From: Streptomyces sp. R28
GTDB lineage: Bacteria > Actinomycetota > Actinomycetes > Streptomycetales > Streptomycetaceae
NCBI RefSeq assembly: GCF_041052385.1
Contig: NZ_CP163439.1
Location: 2,717,001 to 2,781,000 of the forward strand
Direction: 5' to 3'
Length of the DNA: 64,000 bases
Shown here in pieces: positions 24,794 to 32,187 of the stretch. Every line of letters starts with the position of its first letter. The first letter of the stretch is position 1. Position numbers and translations under genes: made by a program. The notes under the pieces were generated by a model. The model saw only the letters and a list, made by a program, of their open reading frames with translations. It ran no database searches and was not told where the DNA came from.

Positions 24794-27304
24794 GTGATCC
24801 GTTACGACGCCCTGGACTCGCTGCCCGTACGCAGCGCCCTGCCCGGCCTGACCGACGCCCTGGAGGCGCACGGCACCGCGGTGCTCGTCGCGCCGCCCGG
24901 CACCGGCAAGACGACCCTGGTGCCGCTGGTCCTGGCAGGGCTGCTCGGCGAGGGACCGGCGCGACGGGTCGTCGTCGCCGAGCCGCGGCGGATCGCGGCC
25001 CGGGCCGCCGCGCGGCGGATGGCGTGGCTGCTGGGCGAGAAGGTCGGCGAGAGCGTCGGCTACACCGTGCGCGGGGAGCGGGTCGTCGGGCCACGCACGC
25101 GCGTGGAGGTCGTCACGACCGGTGTGCTGCTCCAGCGGTTGCAGCGCGACCAGGAGCTGGCGGGCGTAGACGTGGTGGTGCTCGACGAGTGCCACGAGCG
25201 GCATCTGGACGCGGACACGGTGGCCGCGTTCCTGTGGGACGTACGTCAGGCCCTGCGGCCGGAGCTGCGGCTGGTGGCCGCGTCGGCGACGACGGACGCG
25301 CAGGGGTGGGCGCGACTGCTGGGTGACGCGCCCGTGGTCGAGGCCGAGGGTGTTTCGCATCCCGTGGAGGTGGTGTGGGCGCCGCCGACGCGTCCCGTAC
25401 GGCCCCCGCACGGCATGCGCGTCGACCCGGCGCTGCTGACGCAAGTGGCGTCGGTGGTGCGCCGGGCGCTGGCCGAGCGGGCGGGGGATGTGCTGTGTTT
25501 CCTGCCGGGTGTGGGCGAGATCGCGCGGGTGGCCGGGCAGCTGGGGAGCCTCGGGGACGTCGAGGTGCTGCAGGTGCACGGGCGGGCGCCGGCGGCCGTG
25601 CAGGACGCGGTGCTGGCGGGCGGGGAGCGGCGCCGGGTGGTGCTGGCGACGTCCGTGGCGGAGTCGTCGCTGACGGTTCCCGGGGTGCGGGTCGTCGTCG
25701 ACTCGGGGCTGGCGCGGGAGCCTCGTGTCGACCACGCGCGCGGGCTGAGCGCGTTGACGACGGTACGGGCCTCGCAGGCGGCCGGGCGGCAGCGGGCGGG
25801 GCGGGCCGGGCGTGAGGCGCCGGGGGCGGTGTACCGCTGCTGGGCGGAGGCCGAGGACACGCGTCTGCCGCGGTTCCCGTCGCCGGAGATCAAGGTGGCC
25901 GACCTGACCGCGTTCGCGTTGCAGGCGGCGTGCTGGGGCGATCCGGAGGCCGTGGGGCTGGCGCTGCTTGATCCGCCACCGGGCGGGGCCATGGCGGCGG
26001 CGCGGGCCACCCTCGAGGGAGTGGGCGCGGTGGACTCCGTCGGCAGGGCCACAAAGCGGGGTGTGCGGCTGGCTCGGCTGGGGCTGCATCCCCGGCTGGG
26101 GCGGGCGCTGCTGGACGCGGGTGCCTCGGACCGGGTCGCGGAGGTCGTGGCGCTGCTCAGCGAGGAGGCGCCGCGCGCGTACGGGGACGATCTCGCCGGT
26201 GCGTTGCGCGCGGCCCGGAGCGGGGGCGACCCCTACGCTCCACGGTGGCGTGCGGAGGTGCGGCGGCTGCGGGCCATGGCCAAAGATCTTGCGACCGTGC
26301 CCACGGGTGACTCTCCTGCCGCGGAGGCCGGGGATCAGCGACTTGCCGGGCTCGTCGCGGCACTCGCCTTCCCCGAACGCGTCGCCAAGGCCGACGGCGG
26401 TTCCTACCTCATGGCCTCCGGCACACGCGCCGAGCTCCCCGAGGGATCCGCCCTGCGCGGCGCCCCCTGGATCGCTGTCGCCGTCGCCGATCGACCCGTC
26501 GGCAAGGGGCACGCGCGTGTGCAGCTCGCTGCCGCGGTGGACGAGGACATGGCCCGGTCGGCGGCGCCGTCGCTGCACTCCGAGGCCCAGGAGGTCCACT
26601 GGGCCGACGGGGACGTCGTCGCACGGCGCGTCGAGCGGCTGGGGGCGATCGAGCTCGCGGTGCGGCCGTTGCGCGACGCGGACCCCGTCCTCGTACGGAA
26701 CGCGCTGCTCGAAGGTCTACGGCAGGACGGGCTCGGCCTGTTGCGCTGGTCCGCCGACGCCGGCGTCCTGCGGCAGCGGCTGGCCTTTCTGTATGTGCAC
26801 CTCGGTGCGCCCTGGCCCGACGTCGCCGACGACGCGCTGCACGCGCGCGTGGACGAGTGGTTGGAGCCCGAGCTGAGCCGGGCCCGGCGGCGGGCCGACC
26901 TGGCGCGGATCGACGCCGGGGCGGCGCTCGCCCGGCTGCTGCCGTGGGCCGCCGGGGAGGCCGGGCGGCTCGACGAGCTGGCGCCGGAGCGGATCACCGT
27001 ACCCAGTGGGTCCAGAATCCCGATCGACTACGGCAACCCCGAACAGCCCGTCCTCGCGGTGAAGTTGCAGGAGATGTTCGGGCTGCACGAGTCGCCCTCC
27101 GTGGCCGGGGTGCCGGTCCTGGTCCATCTGCTCTCCCCCGCCGGGCGCCCAGCCGCCGTCACGGCCGACCTCGCCTCCTTCTGGAGGGACGGCTACAAGG
27201 GCGTACGGGCGGAGCTGCGCGGCCGCTATCCGAAGCATCCGTGGCCCGAGGACCCCGCCGCCGCCGAGCCGACCCGGCACACCAACGCCCGGCTCAGGCG
27301 GTGA
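24794..27304 (+). CDS. hrpB: ATP-dependent RNA helicase HrpB
   Basis: An 836-aa DEAH-box helicase of the HrpB group. Walker A is PPGTGKTT, followed by EPRRIAARAAARRMA (motif Ia), the DECH box in LDECHERHLD, SATTD (motif III), and motif VI in QAAGRQRAGRAGREAPG. The HrpB C-terminal domain covers the last 250 residues and ends near YPKHPWPEDP. HrpB proteins are ATP-dependent helicases whose substrate is poorly defined. GTG 24794 is used; it follows the methyltransferase stop by 4 nt, so the two are an operon. Its last 11 nt overlap the 3' end of the convergent DUF3068 gene. Confidence 0.93.
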   Translation: MIRYDALDSLPVRSALPGLTDALEAHGTAVLVAPPGTGKTTLVPLVLAGLLGEGPARRVVVAEPRRIAARAAARRMAWLLGEKVGESVGYTVRGERVVGPRTRVEVVTTGVLLQRLQRDQELAGVDVVVLDECHERHLDADTVAAFLWDVRQALRPELRLVAASATTDAQGWARLLGDAPVVEAEGVSHPVEVVWAPPTRPVRPPHGMRVDPALLTQVASVVRRALAERAGDVLCFLPGVGEIARVAGQLGSLGDVEVLQVHGRAPAAVQDAVLAGGERRRVVLATSVAESSLTVPGVRVVVDSGLAREPRVDHARGLSALTTVRASQAAGRQRAGRAGREAPGAVYRCWAEAEDTRLPRFPSPEIKVADLTAFALQAACWGDPEAVGLALLDPPPGGAMAAARATLEGVGAVDSVGRATKRGVRLARLGLHPRLGRALLDAGASDRVAEVVALLSEEAPRAYGDDLAGALRAARSGGDPYAPRWRAEVRRLRAMAKDLATVPTGDSPAAEAGDQRLAGLVAALAFPERVAKADGGSYLMASGTRAELPEGSALRGAPWIAVAVADRPVGKGHARVQLAAAVDEDMARSAAPSLHSEAQEVHWADGDVVARRVERLGAIELAVRPLRDADPVLVRNALLEGLRQDGLGLLRWSADAGVLRQRLAFLYVHLGAPWPDVADDALHARVDEWLEPELSRARRRADLARIDAGAALARLLPWAAGEAGRLDELAPERITVPSGSRIPIDYGNPEQPVLAVKLQEMFGLHESPSVAGVPVLVHLLSPAGRPAAVTADLASFWRDGYKGVRAELRGRYPKHPWPEDPAAAEPTRHTNARLRR

Positions 27305-28286
27305 CCGGTTCGGGCTCGGTGTCCTTCGTCGGTTCCGGGTCGCCGGGGCGGCGGCCGCGCGCCTCCAGGGAGAGGGCCAGCGACAGCAGGAGCAGTCCCA
27401 GGGCCAGGAAGCCCCAGGGGAGATACGACGTCATCAGCAGGACCAGCGTGCGGTTGGACTTGACCAGGTCCACCGTGTGGTCGATGTAGTCCTCGCGCAT
27501 CTTCACGTGGCCCGCGAACGCCGTCACCTTCTCGCGGCCGCCGAGCAGGGTGCCGCCGCGCAGTTCCTCCTGGTGGATCTCCTCGCCGTAGACGGGTGCG
27601 CCGGTGAGGGGTTCGACCCAGAACTTGCGGACCGTGGTGTACCAGCGGGTCGTGCCGGTCTTGGCCACCGACTCCGGGGTGATGCCCTCGACCGGCATGG
27701 TCCTGGGGAACCTCACCTTGGTCCACGGGATGGTCTGCTCGAAGTAGTAGACCTCGACGCCACGGAAGTCCTGGGTGCCCTTGTAGTGGATGGGGGCCGT
27801 CACCCGCGCCTGTGCGTCGAAGTACTCGTAGTCCCGTTTCTCCGTCAGGAAGGGCCACTTGAACTCGATGCCCGCCCGCTTCACCGGGTCGCCGTCGACC
27901 ATCTCGCCGGTGGCGTGCACGGGCTCCTGGGTGTGGGCGTCGAAGATGTAACGCTCGGGGATCTTGGAGACCACCTTGCCGTCGGGGCCGACGACATAGG
28001 ACAGGCCGTCCCAGACGACGACGTCCTTGCCGGCCGTCTTCTCGATCTTCTCCGAGGCTTCGACGTTGCCCTTCAGCGTCTGCACGATGGTGACCTCGGA
28101 GACCTTGCGGGCCTTCATCGTGCCGTAGTCGAGGAGGGTCGCGTCCTTCGCCTCCAGGACCATGTCCTGGTACTGGCCGGCCGGGATCTTGGCCAGGCGC
28201 GGGAAGGCGTACCAGCGCACCAGCGGGGACAGCGCCGCGAAGAACACGGCGAGGGCGAGCAGGATCAGGCCGGCCTTGCGGCGCAT
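27294..28286 (-). CDS. DUF3068 membrane-anchored exported protein (PorA-family-like)
   Basis: A 330-aa protein with an N-terminal membrane helix (residues 5-25, LILLALAVFFAALSPL), a large extracytoplasmic domain (30-275), a second helix (about 285-310) and a short charged tail. This matches actinobacterial DUF3068. Motifs include WDGLSYVVG, the RYIFDAHTQEPV region and TTRWYTTVRKFWVEP. Function is unknown, with envelope association likely. ATG 28286 has a GGGAGGGAGG site. It follows the 44-aa SPW_0924-type gene by 25 nt in one operon. Its stop overlaps hrpB's end tail to tail. Confidence 0.85.
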   Translation of the reverse strand: MRRKAGLILLALAVFFAALSPLVRWYAFPRLAKIPAGQYQDMVLEAKDATLLDYGTMKARKVSEVTIVQTLKGNVEASEKIEKTAGKDVVVWDGLSYVVGPDGKVVSKIPERYIFDAHTQEPVHATGEMVDGDPVKRAGIEFKWPFLTEKRDYEYFDAQARVTAPIHYKGTQDFRGVEVYYFEQTIPWTKVRFPRTMPVEGITPESVAKTGTTRWYTTVRKFWVEPLTGAPVYGEEIHQEELRGGTLLGGREKVTAFAGHVKMREDYIDHTVDLVKSNRTLVLLMTSYLPWGFLALGLLLLSLALSLEARGRRPGDPEPTKDTEPEPVTA

Positions 28287-28311
28287 CTCGGCCTCCCTCC
28301 CGGGCGGGCGG

Positions 28312-28446
28312 TCACGGGTGTGCGGGCACCGTCGTCAGCAACGGCTTCGGCGACGTCTCGCCGGTCGGTGCGCCCATGGCCGTGATGGCGAGGACCAGGG
28401 CGAGCGCGACGGCGAGACCGGTCGCGGCGGCGATCAGGGCGCGCAT
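28312..28446 (-). CDS. SPW_0924-type small membrane protein
   Basis: A 44-aa peptide made of one N-terminal membrane helix (residues 2-28, ALIAAATGLAVALALVLAI) and a short external tail ending TTVPAHP. I recognise it as the small SPW_0924 family found beside DUF3068 genes in Streptomyces. ATG 28446 has a perfect GGGAGG site with 5-nt spacing. It may assist or anchor the DUF3068 protein; function unknown. Confidence 0.8.
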   Translation of the reverse strand: MRALIAAATGLAVALALVLAITAMGAPTGETSPKPLLTTVPAHP

Positions 28447-28552
28447 AAAGGCCTCCCGGAACCGCAGGGCTGATACATCGTCAGGTCCGGCACCGTAGCA
28501 ACGGGCGGGCGAGATGAGAACACGTTGCACAGCGAACGAGTTGTGCGGACGG

Positions 28553-28595
28553 ACGAAGGGCGCCCCGTCCGCCGTAGCGGAAGGACGCCCTTCGT
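28553..28595 (-). terminator. Terminator of the lytic transglycosylase gene
   Basis: A 10-bp outer stem (28553-28562 with 28586-28595) and an inner 5-bp stem with a CGTA loop, 16 nt past the stop of the minus-strand gene. Confidence 0.7.
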
Positions 28596-28610
28596 CGGGT
28601 CGTGCGGTGC

Positions 28611-30347
28611 CTACGCGGTCGGGCTCGCCGACGGGGATCCGGACTCCGACTCCGAGGGGGTCGGGGTGGGCGTCGTCTCGGCCGGGGCCGCCACCTTGAG
28701 TTCGACGGTCAGGGTCGCGCCGCCCGCGGTGTTGATGCGGAGCAGGAACGTGCCCGTGGTGTCGTCGGCGTACAGCTTCGGCAGCTTGAGCAGACCGTGC
28801 GCGTCCGTCGTCAGGCCGGTCAGGGTGCGGACGGTCTTGCCGTCGGCGTCCTTGAAGTAGGGGCCCTTGTCGTTCTCGGTGGGGTCGTCCGCCGACTTGA
28901 CGAGCGTGGCGGTGGCCGCGACCTTGTCCGCCACGGCACCCTTGTAGGTCGCCTTCACCTCGACCTGGTCGGCGAACTCGCCGCCCGGGGTGCAGGTCAG
29001 CGCGGTGTCGCTGGTGCGGGTCAGGGTGTCGGCGGCGCGCTCGGTGACGGTGGCCGTGTAGTCGAGGCCGGGGATCGTACGGCCGACGAGGGTGGCGCGG
29101 ACGACGAACTCGCCCGTGTCGTCGCCCGCCTGCAGTGCCGGCGCGACCGCCTCACCGGCGCTGTTGGTGACAGTGGCCGCGTACTTCTCGCCGCCGGCGA
29201 AGGTGGCGTCGGTCGCGCCGATGATCGTGAAGCGGATCCGGACCTTGGCGACGCCCTTGCCGGCCTCGGTCTCGGCGCGGGCGCTGACCTTCTCGGTGAA
29301 GGCGTCGCCCGCCATCGCGGTGAGCTTCGCGGTGCCCGCGTCCGCCAGGTGGTCCACCGTGTCGGTGGGGGTGGGAGGCGTCGTGCTGGGCGGGGTGGTG
29401 CTCGGCGGGGTCGGCTTCGGGCTCGTGGAGCCGCCGTCGCCGCCGGGCTTGGCGGGGGTGTTGGGCGTCGTCGGCGTCCTGGGCGGCGTGGGCGACGGCG
29501 AGGGACTGGCCCCGGCGTTGTCGTCGCTGCGGTCGGACGGGAGAGTGCCGGTGCCGTCCGGGATCTCGTGGGTGCCCTTGCGGTAGTACTCCAGCCACCT
29601 CAGGACCAGGTTCAGGTAGTCCTGCGAGTTGTTGTAGCTGAGGATCGCGCTGCTGAGGTCGGCCTGGGTGGACAGGTCCCAGCCGAAGCGGCACAGGTAG
29701 TGGCCGGCGGCGAGCGCGGCGTCGTAGACGTTGTTGGGGTCCTTCTTGCCGTCCGCGTTGCCGTCGCGGCCGGCCCACTCCCAGGTGGAGGGGATGAACT
29801 GCATGGGGCCGACAGCGCGGTCGTACGAGGCGTCCCCGTCGTAGGCGCCGTCGTCGGTGTCGCTGATGCTGGCGAAGCCGTTGCCGTTGAGCTGCGGGCC
29901 GAGGATCGGGGTGATCGTGGTGCCGTTCGCGTCGACACGGCCGCCGCGGGCCTGGCCGGACTCGACCTTGCCGATGGCGGCGAGAAGTTGCCATGGGAGG
30001 TTGCAGCCGGGCTTGGACTCCTGGAGCGCGGTCGCGGCCTTCTTGTACGCGTCGAGGACGGTCGCGGGTATGCCGGCCTCGGAGGCGCCCGGGGTGACGG
30101 GGGTGCTGGGCGTGGGCGAGGGGTTGGGGCTGTTGAGCGGCGGCAGGTCCGTGTAGTACGGCGAGTTGCCGGTCGCGCTGTCCTCGTCGGGCGCGTCCGC
30201 CGAGGGCTGGGTTTTGGTGGTGACCTTTCTGCCGGCGTCGTCGGTCATGACTCCCGGAGCCTGGGACGCGGCCAGTGCCGCGACCACGACCGCGGCCACC
30301 GTGGTGTTCACCGCCCCCTTGCGCAGCCTGCCGAATTGCGCCGCCAT
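28611..30347 (-). CDS. Secreted lytic transglycosylase (SLT domain) with Ig-like C-terminus
   Basis: A 578-aa exported protein. Residues 1-30 are a signal sequence (RLRKGAVNTTVAAVVVAALAAS). Residues 100-270 are an SLT domain with catalytic Glu in IGKVESGQ, the conserved GPMQFIPSTWEWAG and DAALAAGHYLCR. A Pro/Thr/Ser linker (about 285-350) follows, then some 200 residues of beta-rich, Ig-like repeats and a Pro/Ser/Glu tail. It should cleave peptidoglycan glycan strands during growth or sporulation. ATG 30347 has GGGAGG 10 nt upstream. I looked for a c-di-AMP (ydaO) riboswitch in the leader and saw none. Confidence 0.9.
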   Translation of the reverse strand: MAAQFGRLRKGAVNTTVAAVVVAALAASQAPGVMTDDAGRKVTTKTQPSADAPDEDSATGNSPYYTDLPPLNSPNPSPTPSTPVTPGASEAGIPATVLDAYKKAATALQESKPGCNLPWQLLAAIGKVESGQARGGRVDANGTTITPILGPQLNGNGFASISDTDDGAYDGDASYDRAVGPMQFIPSTWEWAGRDGNADGKKDPNNVYDAALAAGHYLCRFGWDLSTQADLSSAILSYNNSQDYLNLVLRWLEYYRKGTHEIPDGTGTLPSDRSDDNAGASPSPSPTPPRTPTTPNTPAKPGGDGGSTSPKPTPPSTTPPSTTPPTPTDTVDHLADAGTAKLTAMAGDAFTEKVSARAETEAGKGVAKVRIRFTIIGATDATFAGGEKYAATVTNSAGEAVAPALQAGDDTGEFVVRATLVGRTIPGLDYTATVTERAADTLTRTSDTALTCTPGGEFADQVEVKATYKGAVADKVAATATLVKSADDPTENDKGPYFKDADGKTVRTLTGLTTDAHGLLKLPKLYADDTTGTFLLRINTAGGATLTVELKVAAPAETTPTPTPSESESGSPSASPTA

Positions 30348-30704
30348 AGAGCGAACCCCTCCCGTGGACGCCCGAGCGCCCGTCTCTGTCTGTCGGACCC
30401 GCCATGCCGGGCCCGCCCCTGTTGTGACGATCGGCTCGCCGCGACAGTTGCCCTCGCGGCGCGATTTCATGCGCCGTTCGCGCGTTCGACCGCACACCCC
30501 GGCGCGGTGACCCAGGCGACCCTACGACAACTTCCTTTGCGCAGACACCCGTTGACGCCCGATTTTTACCAGTTGGGCACGCCCGGTCCGCCTGGTGGGC
30601 GTCCCGCATACTGACCGTCGGACGCCCCCCGACACCGGCTTCGCCGATGACCGGGGCCGGCCGGTCCCGTCGACCTCCCGCAACCTCCCGCACAAGGAGC
30701 CCCG
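30348..30704. other. Divergent intergenic region, transglycosylase / DUF4184
   Basis: 357 bp with no gene. It must hold both divergent promoters; a lower-GC patch lies near 30520-30570 (CCCGATTTTTACCAG). No palindrome or riboswitch was recognised. Confidence 0.4.
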
Positions 30705-31571
30705 TTGCCGTTCACGCTGAGCCATGCGGCGGCCGTACTGCCCGTCGTACGCACCGACGGAACCGGCCGCGCCGCGCTCGTACCAGCCGTGATGGTGGCG
30801 GGTTCCTTCTCGCCCGACATGACCTATTACGCGGCGAGTGTCCTGTCGGGGGCAATGGAGTTCGGTGATGTCACGCACTCGTTCGCGGGCGTGTTCACCA
30901 TCGACGTGGTGATCGCCTGGGCGCTGGTGGGCCTGTGGCTGCTGCTGCGCGAACCGCTGGTGGCGCTGCTGCCGGTGCGGCGACAGGCGCGGGTGGCCAC
31001 GCTGTTGCGCTGCGGGGCGCCACGCGCGCGTGGACGGCCGTCGCTGGCGGTGCGCTGGTACGTCTCGGCCGTGTTCGGTGCGCTGACGCATGTCGTGTGG
31101 GACGCGTTCACGCATCTCGACCGGTGGGGGATGCGGCTGTTTCCCGTGCTGGGCGAGGAGATCGCGGGCTCGCCGCTGTACTGGTATCTGCAGTACAGCG
31201 GTTCGGCGGTCGCCGCGGTCGTCATCGCCGCGTTCGTGTTCGTGGCGCTACGGCGGACGCTCGCGGCCGCGCCGGTCGGGGTTGCTGTGCTTTCGGTACG
31301 GGACCGGTGGTTGGCCGGGGCGGTGATCGGCGGGATCGCCACGGTGGCGGCGGTGCAGCGGGCGTCGCACTGGTGGGCTTACTGGGGGTCGACCGCCAAG
31401 TACTGGGAGCTGATTCCCACGGTGTGCTTCGGGGCGGGCGCGGGGCTCGTCGTGGGGCTGCTGCTGTACGCCGTGGGCGTCAGGGTGTGGCGTCCGGTCC
31501 CGGTCCCGGGCCCTGGCAGTGCGGGTGCGGGTGAGGCCGGTAAGGAGCCGAGCCGGCCGGTGGCTCGGTGA
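30705..31571 (+). CDS. DUF4184 family membrane protein
   Basis: A 288-aa protein with about six membrane helices. Its N-terminus MPFTLSHAAAVLP and the SPDMTYY and GALTHVVWDAFTH segments are hallmarks of DUF4184, a membrane family whose His/Asp residues recall the phospholipase-C/YdjM-like metal-dependent hydrolases; activity is unproven. The start is TTG 30705, fixed by AAGGAG 5 nt upstream and by the family's conserved first residues. Its 3' end overlaps a possible antisense gene (31480-31875). Confidence 0.85.
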   Translation: MPFTLSHAAAVLPVVRTDGTGRAALVPAVMVAGSFSPDMTYYAASVLSGAMEFGDVTHSFAGVFTIDVVIAWALVGLWLLLREPLVALLPVRRQARVATLLRCGAPRARGRPSLAVRWYVSAVFGALTHVVWDAFTHLDRWGMRLFPVLGEEIAGSPLYWYLQYSGSAVAAVVIAAFVFVALRRTLAAAPVGVAVLSVRDRWLAGAVIGGIATVAAVQRASHWWAYWGSTAKYWELIPTVCFGAGAGLVVGLLLYAVGVRVWRPVPVPGPGSAGAGEAGKEPSRPVAR

Positions 31572-31875
31572 GGGTGCCGGCGGGCGCGACGAACACGGTG
31601 ACCGTTCCTCCGGGGTGGGGCCGTGGGAGCAGGGTCAGGGCGAGGGCCAGGTAGCTGCGGGTGAGCTCGGCCCATCCTTGTGCCCGGTGGGCGAGGCGGC
31701 GCCTGGTGATTCTCGCCGTGTGCCGCAGAGTGCTCATCAGCTCGGCGGGGATGCGGGCGGTGCTTGCGTCGGTGGCGACGGCCGGGACGGGCGGGTGCGC
31801 TGTGGCCGGGGCCTTCTCGGCGTTCGCTTGCGCCGGAGCCGGGGCCGTCCGGCGGTGGAGCGTGCGTATACCCAT
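31480..31875 (-). CDS. Small conserved Streptomyces protein (131 aa)
   Basis: Starts at ATG 31875 with AAGGA 7 nt upstream. The opening MGIRTLHRRTAP, a low-complexity Pro/Ala segment, then a basic helix (RHTARITRRRLAHRAQGWAE) and LALALTLLPRP resemble a small hypothetical protein I have seen repeatedly in Streptomyces, often beside repeated sequences. It has no known function. It overlaps the 3' end of the DUF4184 gene by 92 nt in antisense, which lowers confidence. Confidence 0.5.
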   Translation of the reverse strand: MGIRTLHRRTAPAPAQANAEKAPATAHPPVPAVATDASTARIPAELMSTLRHTARITRRRLAHRAQGWAELTRSYLALALTLLPRPHPGGTVTVFVAPAGTLTEPPAGSAPYRPHPHPHCQGPGPGPDATP

Positions 31876-32187
31876 GTCCGCATCCTTACGGGCGGCGGGC
31901 GTGGGGGGCGCTTTTGCGGGGGCCACGCGAGTGACGGGTCCCTCCGGGGGTGGGGCCGGGCGCCTGCGCGTCTGGTGGGTTGCGGTGGTTTTTTGGGGGG
32001 GCGGGTGGTTCGTGGCTTGTCGCGCCCACGCGGCGGAGCCGCACATCGATGCAGCCCCGCGCCCCTTGACGGCGCTGCAGTTCCCACTCCTGAGCACCGA
32101 CCTACCCGGGCCGTCCAAGCTGAGTACCGAGTCCGCCAAAGGCTCACCCGGCACTCAGCCTGCCACACGGCCCAACCGCCGGAGGCA
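31876..32187. other. Non-coding stretch with a dispersed-repeat signature
   Basis: 312 bp without a convincing gene, containing a T6G7 run near 31990 and the repeat at 32003-32072. It separates the small 131-aa gene from polA; the polA terminator should lie here. Confidence 0.45.
32003..32072. repeat. Extragenic Streptomyces repeat (GGTTCGTGGCTTGTCGCGC type)
   Basis: It contains the string GGTTCGTGGCTTGTCGCGC and, after CCCACGCGGCGGAGCCGC (an internal GCGGC/GCCGC hairpin), CGCGCCCC. From memory these strings recur between genes of many Streptomyces. Only one copy is in this window. Confidence 0.5.

Noticed and set aside
24149..26599. 816-codon frame opposite hrpB and the methyltransferase
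   Set aside because: Arg/Pro/Gly-rich low-complexity antisense translation spanning two real genes.
28447..30704. c-di-AMP (ydaO) riboswitch ahead of the lytic transglycosylase
   Set aside because: Many Streptomyces cell-wall hydrolase genes have one, but none of its conserved strings are visible in the 357-bp leader region.
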